A stretch of DNA of 64,000 nucleotides, taken from assembly GCA_024235395.1 (NCBI GenBank), contig JACKMK010000001.1, positions 1,674,001-1,738,000 on the forward strand, in the 5' to 3' direction. This stretch comes from Chromatiaceae bacterium (GTDB lineage Bacteria > Pseudomonadota > Gammaproteobacteria > Chromatiales > Chromatiaceae). The position numbers were made by a program, and so were the translations under genes. This document shows positions 8,637-18,266 of the stretch, piece by piece. The first letter of the stretch is position 1; each line of letters begins with the position of its first letter. The notes under the pieces were generated by a model that saw only the letters and a list, made by a program, of their open reading frames with translations, made no database searches and was not told the DNA's origin.

Positions 8637-9289
8637 GCCGGTCGAGCCTTCTGAAGCCGTCGGACGAATAGCGACCCTGCAAAGCAGATCACAAAGTAAA
8701 CCAGCGCTGCGAAAACGTACATTTCGACCAATCGTCCCTCTGTCCGGGCGACGATCGAAGACACCGTCATGAAGTCCCTGAGCGAGACGACAAAGACCAG
8801 GCTGGTGTCCTGAAAAAGGATAATCCCCTGGGTTACGAGGATGGGAATCATGTTGCGGAATGCCTGCGGCAGAACGATGAAACGCTGAATCTGCCAGTAG
8901 CCGAGCCCCGTTGCCTGGCCTGCATGCACCTGGCCCTTGCGCACCGACTGGATTCCGGCCCGGATGATCTCGGAGTAGTAGGCCGCTTCGAACAATACGA
9001 ACGCGATCAGCGCCGAGTAGAAACTGCCGATCGGGCGGCCGATTGCCAACGGCACCAGAAAGTAGAACCAGAAGATCACCAGGATCAGTGGAATCGAACG
9101 GATGAGGTTCACGTAGCCCGCGGCGAACAGCGACAGCGGCAGAAAGCCCGACAGGCGCATCAACGCCAGGAGTGTTCCCAGAACGATTCCGCCGAGGATC
9201 GCGAGCACCGTCAGCAGCAGGGAAAGCTGCAGCCCCTCCCAGAGGAATGGCAGGTTGTCCCAGATGACGTTGAAATCGAATCCAGACAT
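8633..9289 (-). CDS. Polar amino-acid ABC transporter permease (GltK-like)
   Basis: A 218-residue HisMQ-family permease with about five membrane helices. The EAA-type coupling loop reads QVHAGQATGLGYWQIQRF. It begins 4 bases downstream of the partner permease and overlaps the ATPase start, consistent with one transcript. Paired dissimilar permeases are normal for glutamate/aspartate importers. Confidence 0.88.
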   Translation of the reverse strand: MSGFDFNVIWDNLPFLWEGLQLSLLLTVLAILGGIVLGTLLALMRLSGFLPLSLFAAGYVNLIRSIPLILVIFWFYFLVPLAIGRPIGSFYSALIAFVLFEAAYYSEIIRAGIQSVRKGQVHAGQATGLGYWQIQRFIVLPQAFRNMIPILVTQGIILFQDTSLVFVVSLRDFMTVSSIVARTEGRLVEMYVFAALVYFVICFAGSLFVRRLQKARPA

Positions 9290-9293
9290 GGCC

Positions 9294-10010
9294 TTACTTC
9301 GAACCCATGTAGCCCGGAATGCGGGTGTAACGTTCGAGCACCTGCATCAGCACCGTCGCCATCAGGGCAATCGCGACGTAGATCACCGTGGCGGCCGTGT
9401 AGGCCTCGAAACCCTGGAAGGTATACTCGGCGATCTGCTGACTCTGTGCCGTCAATTCGAGCAGACCGATCGTCAACGCGAGCGAGGAATTCTTGAAGAT
9501 CGTCAGGAACTCGGAGGTCAGCGGCGGCACGATGAGACGGAACGCGATCGGGAGCAGCACATAGCGGTACGTCTGGGCAACTGAAAAGCCATTCGCATGG
9601 GCCGCGCTCGACAGGCCCTTCCCGACCGACTCGATGCCGGCGCGAACCTGCTCCGCCACCCGGCTCGCGGTATAGAGTCCAAGCGCGATGACCGCGGTGA
9701 CGTACTCCGGATTGGGCATGTCACGCTTCATCCAGCGACCGACATCGTCGGGCACCAGCTCCGGTACGACGAAGTACCAGAGGAACATCTGCACTAGCAG
9801 CGGGACATTGCGAAACAGCTCGACATAGCCGGTCGCGAGCGCGGCGACGAATCGATTGGGCAGCGTCCGACACACGCCGACGACGACACCGACGACCAGC
9901 GCGATCACCCAGGCCGCCAGTGCCACCGCGAAGGTCCACTGCACGCCGAGCACCAGCCATTCGAAGAACGGCTCTTGGAAAAGGACGCCCCAATTCCAGT
10001 TGTAGTCCAT
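9294..10010 (-). CDS. Polar amino-acid ABC transporter permease (GltJ-like)
   Basis: A 238-residue HisMQ-family permease. The start at 10010 (MDYNWNWGVLFQ) matches GltJ-type N-termini, whereas the longer frame adds a short unrelated stretch. The coupling loop GLSSAAHANGFSVAQTYRY is present. The sequence VELFRNVPLLVQMF is typical of the glutamate/aspartate branch. It lies between the binding-protein and second permease genes. Confidence 0.88.
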   Translation of the reverse strand: MDYNWNWGVLFQEPFFEWLVLGVQWTFAVALAAWVIALVVGVVVGVCRTLPNRFVAALATGYVELFRNVPLLVQMFLWYFVVPELVPDDVGRWMKRDMPNPEYVTAVIALGLYTASRVAEQVRAGIESVGKGLSSAAHANGFSVAQTYRYVLLPIAFRLIVPPLTSEFLTIFKNSSLALTIGLLELTAQSQQIAEYTFQGFEAYTAATVIYVAIALMATVLMQVLERYTRIPGYMGSK

Positions 10011-10077
10011 CAGCGCGCTCCCGATGGTGTTCGGCGACGACGCAGACCATGGGGGCACACCCCCATGGCGACGCCCC

Positions 10078-10944
10078 TTACTTCGGCAGCGCCTGGATGC
10101 GGAATGCCGCCTTCAACAGGTCGGTCTGCTCGACCCCGAGCGGCCCAAACCACTTGTCGTAGAGGGTGTTGATCTCGCCGCTGCCGAACACCTCGGCCAA
10201 TGCACGTTTGCCGACCAGTTCGAAGTCACTCTCGTTGCGCGGGACCATCAGCGCATAGGGATCGTAGGAGAGGAAGTCGCCGACCACGGCATACGCCTCG
10301 GGCGTACGCGATTTCGCGATCAGGCCGAACAACAGGATGTGATCCGTCGAATAGGCGTCCACCCGGTCGGTCTCGAGGGTGAGCATGCCCTCGGCGTGGT
10401 CGCGGACCGGCAGGATCTTGACGTCCAGACCGCGCTTTTCCACCTCCGCCTTGATGACGCGCTCGTTGGTCGTACCCTGCGCAAGTGCAATCGACTTGCC
10501 ATTCAGATCGTCGATCGACGAGATGCCCGAATCCTTGCGGGTCAAGATCTTGGTGCCGGTGATGAAGGTAATGGGAAGATACTCGACCTGTTCCTGGCGG
10601 GTCAGGTTGTTGGTGGTCGACCCGCATTCGAGGTCGATCGTCCCGTTGGCCATCAGCGCGATGCGCGTCTTCGGATTGACCGGCACAAACTTCACGTCCA
10701 GATCGCGACCGACGGCTTTCTTCACCTCATCGACCACTTTCATGCACAGGTCGATGCTGTATCCCACCGGCTTCTGGTTTTCGTCGAGATAGGCGAACGG
10801 CACCGAGCTCTCGCGATGCCCCAGCACGATGGTGCCACGTTCCGCGATCTGCGCGAGCCGGCCAGTCAGGTCCTGTGCAAAGGCACTGGCAGTCGTGGCG
10901 ACGGTCACTGCGGTCGCCACTAAGAGTTTCGTGACCAGTTTCAT
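10078..10944 (-). CDS. Periplasmic acidic amino-acid-binding protein (GltI-like)
   Basis: A solute-binding protein of about 288 residues, family 3, with a signal peptide ending ASAFA|QD. It has GltI-type landmarks: GHRESSVPFAYLDE, GYSIDLCMKV, and DLECGSTTNN. The second in-frame ATG (10944) is preferred because AGGAG is six bases upstream of it, while the first ATG directly abuts AGGAG. GltI-type proteins bind glutamate and aspartate. L-cysteate is the sulfonate analogue of aspartate, so a protein of this class beside a CuyA/DcyD lyase could bind cysteate (inference). Confidence 0.88.
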   Translation of the reverse strand: MKLVTKLLVATAVTVATTASAFAQDLTGRLAQIAERGTIVLGHRESSVPFAYLDENQKPVGYSIDLCMKVVDEVKKAVGRDLDVKFVPVNPKTRIALMANGTIDLECGSTTNNLTRQEQVEYLPITFITGTKILTRKDSGISSIDDLNGKSIALAQGTTNERVIKAEVEKRGLDVKILPVRDHAEGMLTLETDRVDAYSTDHILLFGLIAKSRTPEAYAVVGDFLSYDPYALMVPRNESDFELVGKRALAEVFGSGEINTLYDKWFGPLGVEQTDLLKAAFRIQALPK

Positions 10945-10980
10945 TGTCATCTCCTCATCGGTTTGTTTTTTGGCGGACTG

Positions 10981-12039
10981 CTAAAAAAGACTGGGGTACC
11001 CGAACAACGATGCACTGCCGCCCGTGTGCAGAAACACGACGTTTTCGGCTCCGGCGAAGTGTCCCTTACGCACAAGATCGATCAGCCCGGAAAGCCCCTT
11101 CCCGGAATAGACCGGGTCGAAGAGCAGGCCCTCGAGCCGCGCCAGCAGCTGCACGGCATCACGCATGGCATCGGTCGGCAGTCCATAGCCCGGGCCGACG
11201 TAATCGCTGTTGGCGCGCACGCTGTCGCGCGCAATCTCGACCTCCAGCCCGAGATGCTCCATCGTGCGCTTCGCCAGATCGAACACCATGGCCTCCTGCT
11301 TTTCCCGTGGCGCGCGCACACCGATGCCGAGCAGGTCGATGTCCGATCCGATCGCTGCCAAGCCCGCCACCAACCCGGCCTGGGTACCGGCGCTGCCGGT
11401 CGCGTGGACGAGTGCATCGATGCGCAGCCCCAGCGCATCGGCCTGATCGACCAGTTCGAGTGCGCAGTTGACGTACCCGAGCGCACCCACCGGCGTCGAA
11501 CCACCACCGGGCATGACATAGGGGCGGCGGCCTTCGCCGCGCAAGCGTTCGGCGACCGCCTCCATCTCGGCCTGCATGTCGGCGCCGCCGGGACGATGCT
11601 CGATGGTGGCACCGTGCAGGCGGTCGAGCAGGACGTTGCCGTTGCTGAGGTAATCGGGATCCGTATAACCGGTCCGGTCCTCCAGCAGGATGTGACAGTC
11701 GAAACCGAGACGGGCCGAGGCCGCGGCCGTCTGCCGCGCGTGGTTGGATTGCGTCGCGCCCTGCGTGATCACGCAGTCCGCACCCATCTGCCGTGCCTCC
11801 GCCATCAGGAACTCGAGCTTGCGCGTCTTGTTTCCCCCGGTGGACAAACCGGTGCAGTCGTCACGCTTGACCCAGATGCGCGGGCCTCCGAGTTCTGCAG
11901 TCAGCCGGTCCAGGGGCTCGAGCGGCGTCGGCAGGTGGCCCAGCCGGATACGCGGAAAACTGTCCAGCCTCGCCTGGACGACTGCGCAGCGATCCTTAAT
12001 AAGTGTATGAGTACTTGATGGATTAGTGACAGTGCCCAT
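10981..12039 (-). CDS. cuyA: PLP-dependent L-cysteate sulfo-lyase / D-cysteine desulfhydrase family protein
   Basis: A 352-residue fold-type II PLP enzyme of the ACC deaminase/D-cysteine desulfhydrase family. The PLP lysine region GLSTGGNKTRKLEFL is near residue 65, followed by TQGATQSNHARQTAA and the phosphate-binding HATGSAGTQAGL. CuyA, which splits L-cysteate into pyruvate, ammonium and sulfite, belongs to this family and cannot be told from DcyD by eye. The operon (acidic amino-acid importer plus TauE/SafE exporter, divergent LysR gene) favours a sulfonate substrate and sulfite release. D-cysteine desulfhydrase is the main alternative. It is first in its operon, with GGAG upstream of the ATG at 12039. 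Confidence 0.65.
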   Translation of the reverse strand: MGTVTNPSSTHTLIKDRCAVVQARLDSFPRIRLGHLPTPLEPLDRLTAELGGPRIWVKRDDCTGLSTGGNKTRKLEFLMAEARQMGADCVITQGATQSNHARQTAAASARLGFDCHILLEDRTGYTDPDYLSNGNVLLDRLHGATIEHRPGGADMQAEMEAVAERLRGEGRRPYVMPGGGSTPVGALGYVNCALELVDQADALGLRIDALVHATGSAGTQAGLVAGLAAIGSDIDLLGIGVRAPREKQEAMVFDLAKRTMEHLGLEVEIARDSVRANSDYVGPGYGLPTDAMRDAVQLLARLEGLLFDPVYSGKGLSGLIDLVRKGHFAGAENVVFLHTGGSASLFGYPSLF

Positions 12040-12146
12040 GCCCGACGAATCTCCGGAAAGCCGATATTTTCGCGTTATCCGCGTGTTTGCAGCGCATGTA
12101 AACTGCGGCTATCTTCGAGCAGACAAAGAAAAAGTATGAGTGACGC

Positions 12147-13025
12147 ATGGATACCCGACTGTTTGAAGACGTCCTGGTGTTGCTCGAGGAGGGCAATCTC
12201 AGCGCCGCGGCGGCGCGCAGAAACCTGACACAACCGGCGTTTTCGCGAAGGATTCGCAGCTTCGAGGAATGGGTGGGGATTCCACTGCTCGACCGGTCAG
12301 CCAACCGCATCGCGCTGCATCCACGCCTGGCGGCGAACGCCGACGAGATCCGCGCGACCATCGGCCGGATAGAGACGCTACGGGGGCGCCTGCGCAGCTC
12401 CCCCCCGGGCAAACGCGGCTATGTCTTCGCGGTCCAGCATGCGCTGGCCACCACGGCGTTCCCCCTCGTGCTCGGCGTGTTTCACCAGGTCGACGAGACC
12501 ATCTCGGCGCGGCTGCGTGCCATGGACCGCGAGGAGTGCGTTTCTCTTTTCGTTCGCGGCGAAGCCGATTTCCTGATCGTCTACGAGGCGCGCGGGCTCC
12601 CTCCTCTCCCGTTCGACGAATCCATCCGCCGGCACATCTGGACGCGCGACACGCTGATCCCGGTCTGTGGCGGCCCCCTGCGCTATCAACTCGGCCCGGA
12701 CAGCCGACCGCGTGGCGGCTTTCCGCTGATCACCTACCCGACAGAAAGCCATTTCGGACGGCTTCTGCACCGCGACGGCCTGGAGACAGCGATGATCAGC
12801 GACGGCGCTTACCAGTCCGTCGAGACTGCGTTCAGCGTCGGTGTTCACCGACTCGTCGAGGCCGGCAGGGGCGTGGGCTGGCTGCCGCATTCGATGTGTT
12901 GCGACGACCTCGCCTCGGGAAACCTCGTCGACCTGGGCGATGCCTATGGCCAGGTGCCGCTCGATATCAGCATCTTCTTCATGGCCAACGACGACGAGGC
13001 ACACGACCTGATCGCCAGCCTTTGA
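12147..13025 (+). CDS. LysR-family transcriptional regulator
   Basis: A 292-residue LysR-type regulator. The N-terminal winged helix reads LSAAAARRNLTQPAFSRRIRSFEEWVG (quoted here only for its first half, residues 20-46), followed by a linker helix and a periplasmic-binding-like effector domain. It is transcribed away from the lyase/transporter/exporter operon, with about 107 bases between the start codons. That is the usual layout for a LysR protein controlling its neighbour. The interval contains a CGCG-N5-CGCG repeat near 12070-12084 that could be part of an operator. The inducer is not predictable from sequence. Confidence 0.85.
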   Translation: MDTRLFEDVLVLLEEGNLSAAAARRNLTQPAFSRRIRSFEEWVGIPLLDRSANRIALHPRLAANADEIRATIGRIETLRGRLRSSPPGKRGYVFAVQHALATTAFPLVLGVFHQVDETISARLRAMDREECVSLFVRGEADFLIVYEARGLPPLPFDESIRRHIWTRDTLIPVCGGPLRYQLGPDSRPRGGFPLITYPTESHFGRLLHRDGLETAMISDGAYQSVETAFSVGVHRLVEAGRGVGWLPHSMCCDDLASGNLVDLGDAYGQVPLDISIFFMANDDEAHDLIASL

Positions 13026-13398
13026 AACAGCATCGCGGCCATGGAAGCCGGCGGAGAACAGCGGATTCGACTGCCGCGAAAATGCCAGCGCACCATTCCC
13101 GGCCTTCGACAACATGCATGAACGCAACCACCTTGGGCATTCTCTACCTGCTCCGCCATAATCCGCTTAGTGTCTTCGCGACAATCAGGACAGTCCCGTG
13201 AACCTTCGCACCAGTAAGAGGCCCGGACAGCGCCGGGGCCCGACATCGCTTCTCGCGTCTCCAAAGACGAGGCATCGTTCGGATCTGCTGTCTACCGAAT
13301 CGAAGACACCCTGTGGATCCTCACCAGGGGATATCCTCCGTTACGTCTGATTCGCTTCACGCGGCGATCAGGAGATCAACGCTTCGGTTTCTTGCCCA
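13026..13398. other. Intergenic region
   Basis: About 370 bases between the LysR gene and the ABC exporter. It holds only short open frames with no recognisable product. It probably contains the exporter promoter. No terminator hairpin with a T-tract or repeat is evident. Confidence 0.4.
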
Positions 13399-15204
13399 GT
13401 GGACAGAACATTTACCATCGCAGACGACGCGCCCCCGCTTTCCCGGTCACCGTTGCGGTTCGTGCTGCATTTTTACCTGAAGGCGCGGATCGCGTTGGTC
13501 GCGATCTTTCTGTTCGAGGCTGGACAGGCCGCCTGCACGATCCTGCTGCCATACGCGGTAAAGGAGATCATCGATTCGGTCACCCTGGCGAACGATACCG
13601 GCGCATCCGTGTTCGCGACCGCGCAAAACGCCCTGATACTCTTCGGCCTGTTGAACCTGGGCATCGTGCTGTTCAGTCGTGCGAGTGGTGCAGTACTGGT
13701 GATGACGGGCCCGCGTCTGCGCGCCGACATCCGCAAGTCGCTGTTCAGCTACCTGCAGCATCACTCGCATCGCTACTTCATCTCACACTTCGCCGGCTCA
13801 CTGGCCAACCGCATTGCGGAGGTGTCGATGAGCAGCATGCACGCACTGTGGGCGATCACCTTCGATTTTTATCCACTGATCATAAAGTCGGCCGTGGCGT
13901 TGATCATCCTGTTCACGACCAGTTCACAACTCGCGATGGTGCTGACGGTTTGGCTGACCATCTATGTCTACGCGTCATACATTCTGGCCCGGCGCTGTCG
14001 GGTGTATGCGAAAGATTTCGCCGAGGCACGATCGCTGGTTACCGGCAAGATCGTGGACTCGGTCTCGAACGTGATGAACGCCAAGATGTTCGCACGACGC
14101 CGCTTCGAGGAAGACTATCTGACCGATTACCTGAACCACGAGGTGAACCATGCGCTGCGCACGTTCTGGTATATGGAAAAGCTGCGCTGGTTCCAGTTCA
14201 GCGCGGCGATGGTGTTGATGATCGCCATGGTCGGCTACGCGCTGAAGATCTGGTCCGACGGGGGCATGAGCGTCGGGGACTTCTCGATGGTCGCGGGCCT
14301 GGCGATCATGCTCATCGAGGCGGCGCGCGGACTCAGCCGGAGTTTCCTCGAGTTCTTCGAATACATCGGCAACATCAGTGACGGGGTGTCGACTTTCATT
14401 CAGCCCCACGAGATTGTAGACAGCGCCGGCGCCAGCGCGTTGCAGGCGACGCATGGCGAGATTGCGTTTCGCGACGTGTCGTTCGCTTACAAGGAAGGCC
14501 TGCAGGTGTTCGATCACCTGACGGTAACGATCGAGCCAGGTCAGCAGGTCGGCCTGGTGGGATTTTCCGGCTCGGGCAAATCGACCTTCGTCAATCTCAT
14601 ACTGCGCCTGTTCGAGCCACAGGCCGGCGTCATTGCGATCGACGGTCAGGACATCCTCGCCGTGACCCAGGACAGCCTGCGCGAGAGCGTGTCCATGATC
14701 CCGCAGGACCCGATGCTGTTCCATCGCTCGCTGATGGAGAACATTCGCTACGGTCGACTCGATGCCAGTGATGAAGAGGTTATCGAAGCGGCGAAGAAGG
14801 CGTACGCGCATGACTTCATACTTCAGACAGAACAGGGCTATGCATCACTGGTCGGTGAGCGCGGCGTCAAACTGTCCGGCGGGCAGCGCCAGCGTATCGC
14901 GATTGCACGCGCCATCCTCAAGAATGCCCCGATCCTGATCCTGGACGAAGCGACCTCGGCGCTGGATTCGGTCACCGAGAAGCAGATTCAGCAGGGGCTG
15001 GACTTCCTGATGCGAGGAAAAACCGTGGTCGTGGTGGCCCACCGCCTGTCGACGATCTCGCACATGGACCGCATCCTGGTCTTCGATGAAGGCAAGGTGG
15101 TCGAGGACGGCAGTCATACCGAACTCCTACAACGCGGCGGGCACTATGCACGCCTCTGGAACATGCAGGCCGGCGGCTTTCTACCGGAAACAAACGAGGC
15201 ATGA
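13399..15204 (+). CDS. ABC exporter, fused permease/ATP-binding half-transporter
   Basis: A 601-residue type IV ABC half-transporter. Residues 1-330 form a six-helix transmembrane domain. Residues 355-600 form the nucleotide-binding domain, with Walker A GFSGSGKST, the signature LSGGQRQRIAIARA, Walker B ILILDEATSALD and the H-loop VVAHRLSTIS. It should work as a homodimer. The substrate is unknown; the MsbA/lipid/peptide-export type is the nearest class by architecture. The assigned start is a GTG (MDRTFTIADD) without a strong ribosome-binding site, so the N-terminus is uncertain. The methyltransferase gene follows within 16 bases on the same strand. Confidence 0.85.
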   Translation: MDRTFTIADDAPPLSRSPLRFVLHFYLKARIALVAIFLFEAGQAACTILLPYAVKEIIDSVTLANDTGASVFATAQNALILFGLLNLGIVLFSRASGAVLVMTGPRLRADIRKSLFSYLQHHSHRYFISHFAGSLANRIAEVSMSSMHALWAITFDFYPLIIKSAVALIILFTTSSQLAMVLTVWLTIYVYASYILARRCRVYAKDFAEARSLVTGKIVDSVSNVMNAKMFARRRFEEDYLTDYLNHEVNHALRTFWYMEKLRWFQFSAAMVLMIAMVGYALKIWSDGGMSVGDFSMVAGLAIMLIEAARGLSRSFLEFFEYIGNISDGVSTFIQPHEIVDSAGASALQATHGEIAFRDVSFAYKEGLQVFDHLTVTIEPGQQVGLVGFSGSGKSTFVNLILRLFEPQAGVIAIDGQDILAVTQDSLRESVSMIPQDPMLFHRSLMENIRYGRLDASDEEVIEAAKKAYAHDFILQTEQGYASLVGERGVKLSGGQRQRIAIARAILKNAPILILDEATSALDSVTEKQIQQGLDFLMRGKTVVVVAHRLSTISHMDRILVFDEGKVVEDGSHTELLQRGGHYARLWNMQAGGFLPETNEA

Positions 15205-15219
15205 GATCGTTCCAGCTCG

Positions 15220-16587
15220 TTGCTCTTGCCAGGCATTTCCGGGAGGATCCCGGGGATCACGCATCGACGCCCGCGGCAGATCGCTGGTGGAATCCCATGC
15301 AATCGCTACCGCCAGGTGTTCGGACCGAATGAAACGGATCCCATTGATTGGATTCCGGCATTGAACGCCACGCAGGCCCCGTCGTTTCGCAACCATTTTC
15401 GCGAACTGGACAAGCTTCTGTTCGCGTGGCACTGGCTGTGGCGCGAGGTGCCTTTCAAGCAGCCACACCTTTCATGGTATGACCGTCATCCGCATTGGCG
15501 GCACATACTGCGGGACATCGATGACAGTACGCTCGAGGCACTGACCGCCGATCCAGCGCTGCTGAGTGCCTTTGCGCAAGAAGAACTGGATATCCGGTTA
15601 CCCGACCTTCCCGACTACTCACCACCGGACGATGGCTCACCGCCTGGTCCGTTCGATGCGCCCGACGGCGTGAAACCCCGGAAATGGGCGCAGCTTGAGC
15701 ATTTCGTGACCGCGCGTGAACGGCTGTCGGACGATACAAGTGGGCAATTGGTGGAATGGTGTGCGGGCAAGGGGCATCTGAGCCGAAGGCTGCTCGCGCG
15801 CGACGGTCGTCGCGAGGCCATCGCGCTGGAGAAAGACCCGGTGCTGATTGGGCACGGGAACAAGATCGCGGCTGACCTGGGGCTGAAGATCACGTTTGAA
15901 CAGCAGGATGTTCTCGCGGCCAGCGTTGCCCGCTTCTGCTCGGGCGAATCCAGTCATGTCGCGCTGCATGCCTGTGGACGGCTGCATCTCAGCATGCTGC
16001 GCCATTGCTGCGCAGGCCGCGTGGCGCAGATCGATCTGGTGCCCTGCTGTTATCACCAGACCGACGACAACCCATATCGGCCCCTGTCGGATTTCGTGCG
16101 GCAGAACACGCACCTGCGTCTGGACTACGAGGCGCTCAAACTGGCCGTGCAGGAAACCGTGAGCGCGGCGCCCAACGCGCGTCGCAACCGTACGCGACTT
16201 CAGCAATGGCGCCTCGGATTCGACAACCTGTTGCGCCTGAACTGCGGCTACCAGGACTACCTGCCGGTCCCGTCGCTGTCATCGTCCGAAGCGGGTGGGG
16301 ATTTTCGGAGCTTTTGCCAGCATGCGGCGATGATCAAAGGGATCGTGCTGCCGGACGCTATCGATTACGCGTATGCGGAGCAGCTTGGGCGCCAACGTTT
16401 TGCCCAGGTCTCCCGCGAGGACCTGGTGCGCCAGCTGTTTCGCAGGCCGCTGGAACTGTGGCTGGTCCTCGACCGGTGTCTGTACCTCGAGGAACACGGC
16501 TACGCGGTCTCGTTGCGCGGGTTTTGCCCACGCCATGTCACCCCACGCAACCTCTGGATTCACGCCCGGAGATCGGTGCCGGAGTAA
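15220..16587 (+). CDS. SAM-dependent methyltransferase (Methyltransf_32-like)
   Basis: Up to 455 residues. The central domain has the SAM motif VEWCAGKGHLSRRLL (about residue 178), followed by ALHACGRLHLSML and a CCYH block. This pattern is characteristic of the Methyltransf_32 group that includes METTL25/RRNAD1-like proteins. The C-terminal ~150 residues are rich in aromatic and basic residues and may bind nucleic acid (inference). The TTG start at 15220 gives a low-complexity N-terminus; a GTG at 15316 (VFGPNETDPI) is a good alternative. It is probably co-transcribed with the ABC exporter. The substrate is unknown. Confidence 0.65.
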   Translation: MLLPGISGRIPGITHRRPRQIAGGIPCNRYRQVFGPNETDPIDWIPALNATQAPSFRNHFRELDKLLFAWHWLWREVPFKQPHLSWYDRHPHWRHILRDIDDSTLEALTADPALLSAFAQEELDIRLPDLPDYSPPDDGSPPGPFDAPDGVKPRKWAQLEHFVTARERLSDDTSGQLVEWCAGKGHLSRRLLARDGRREAIALEKDPVLIGHGNKIAADLGLKITFEQQDVLAASVARFCSGESSHVALHACGRLHLSMLRHCCAGRVAQIDLVPCCYHQTDDNPYRPLSDFVRQNTHLRLDYEALKLAVQETVSAAPNARRNRTRLQQWRLGFDNLLRLNCGYQDYLPVPSLSSSEAGGDFRSFCQHAAMIKGIVLPDAIDYAYAEQLGRQRFAQVSREDLVRQLFRRPLELWLVLDRCLYLEEHGYAVSLRGFCPRHVTPRNLWIHARRSVPE

Positions 16588-16700
16588 TTGTTCTCCCGTT
16601 CGCGCGGAAAAGGTTCGGAGGCCGCCCTGGCTCGCGCCTTGCGCCAGACAACCGATCGCCTTGCATCGCGAGGCTGTTCGGCTCGACGCTTCTCGGAGAC

Positions 16701-17897
16701 TCACGCGCTTCTTTCACCCAGCTCGATCGACAGGTTCTGGCGGAACTCATCGAGCAGCGCCAGCCGTTCCATTGGAGAGGAACTCACATGCAACAGATAG
16801 CCGACATCCTGGCCGGCGCCCTGCCGCTCACCGATCACGTCGCCCGGACGGACCTTGAGGCGGAACTCACGCGTTGCGGGATGCCCCCGCACGAACTGTT
16901 CGCCACGTACCGCCGTGACCACTCCGGTACCCGGATGCAGCACCTCGACACACGCATACCCGGAAGGCGCCTGCGGGAAATCGAACCGCTCGTTCAGCTC
17001 CATCGCGACGAATGCCGCCCAGGGGTCGAAACCGTAGGCATGGCGCATCGCGTTCATGATGTAGCCACCTGGCGGGCGCAGCGCGATCTCACCGAACAGC
17101 AGGCCGGCGTCGGTCAGGTACACCTCGAGGTGCGTGATTCCCCAGTTGATCTTCAGCGCCTTGAGGACGCGACGATTCAATTCGAGCATTGCCGCCAGGA
17201 CCGCCTCGTCGAGATCGGCGGGCACGAAATTGACGTGACGTTTCTCGACGTAGCGGGTGGTGTTGACGAAGCGGATCTCACCGCCGTTCAGGTATGACTC
17301 GATGCTCGCCTCCGGCGCCGAGACGAAGCGTTCCAGGATGTTGCGGCCGTCCTTCTGCAGCACCAGGTCCTGCTCACGGTGGACGAAGCTCAGTTCCCGG
17401 CCGCCGGAAGACTTGCGCCGTTTGCGCACCACCGGGGTGCCCAGGCGCGCAAACACCTCCGCTGCCGAACGCGCCGACGACTCGGCGAGAAAGTCGGTCA
17501 TCGGGATATCGAACTCGTCCAGGTACTCTTTCATTGCAAGCTTGTCACGGCAACGCAGCGCGGTGGTCGCGGGGGATAGCCTGGCGCCGAGTAGCCTGCG
17601 CGCCAGTGCGGCGGGGTACACGGCGCCTTCGACGCCTGCGATCACATGGCTGTAGCGCCCATCACCGAACGCCTCGGCGATGGTGCGCTTGAGCTTTTCC
17701 GTGGTGTTCCAGAAGGGGGCGGTCAGCACCTGCTGCGCATCCGCCAGCTCATAGCTGGCATGTTCCCGCCATACGCTGAAGGGAATGCCACGCTCGCGCA
17801 GGTGATCGATCAGGGCGCGGCGCGGGCCTATGACCAGCACACGGTAGCCAGCGCTGTCGGCGTGTTCCGAAGATGATGGGGCGGCACCGGCTGTCAT
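16701..17897 (-). CDS. ATP-grasp domain carboxylate-amine ligase-like protein
   Basis: A 398-residue ATP-grasp protein. Residues 18-110 look like a pre-ATP-grasp Rossmann-like domain (YRVLVIGPRRALIDHLRERG). Residues 125-330 contain ATP-grasp elements: RCRDKLAMKEYLDEFDIP, VVRKRRKSSGGRE for nucleotide binding, and the metal/ATP segment FGEIALRPPGGYIMN. Such proteins ligate a carboxylate to an amine or thiol through an acyl phosphate. The substrate is unknown and no biosynthetic cluster surrounds it. It faces the methyltransferase gene convergently. Confidence 0.72.
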   Translation of the reverse strand: MTAGAAPSSSEHADSAGYRVLVIGPRRALIDHLRERGIPFSVWREHASYELADAQQVLTAPFWNTTEKLKRTIAEAFGDGRYSHVIAGVEGAVYPAALARRLLGARLSPATTALRCRDKLAMKEYLDEFDIPMTDFLAESSARSAAEVFARLGTPVVRKRRKSSGGRELSFVHREQDLVLQKDGRNILERFVSAPEASIESYLNGGEIRFVNTTRYVEKRHVNFVPADLDEAVLAAMLELNRRVLKALKINWGITHLEVYLTDAGLLFGEIALRPPGGYIMNAMRHAYGFDPWAAFVAMELNERFDFPQAPSGYACVEVLHPGTGVVTAVRGEQFVRGHPATREFRLKVRPGDVIGERQGAGQDVGYLLHVSSSPMERLALLDEFRQNLSIELGERSA

Positions 17898-18266
17898 GGC
17901 GTCTTGGCGTGGCGCAAGTGAACTTCAGCGAACATGCTCGACCGTGCTCCTGGTCTCAGGGTGCCGGTCGAATTCTACCGAATCGATGGGGCGTCTTTCC
18001 TCTCCCTGGCCACCCGCCACGGCAATGTGCATTGAAACACTTCGGGCGTTCCGGACATCTCAAACCCCGGGGAGGGCCCAACATGAGCACGCAGTCGACA
18101 CCAGGTCACCGAACAGATCGTCCGCGTCGCCCAGATGCCGGAAACGGGGCGTCCGCATGGCCTCCGGGTCGCCAAGCGAGTCTTGCGCGTGCAGTATCAT
18201 GTTAACGGCGGCGGGCGACGCCGGATCGCCCGGGGCCGAGTGGCATACCCATGCCTGCCGCCAAGA
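17898..18266. other. Intergenic region
   Basis: About 370 bases containing only short, compositionally skewed open frames. It should hold the promoter of the ATP-grasp gene, which starts at 17897 and is transcribed leftward. I see no RNA gene or repeat. Confidence 0.4.
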
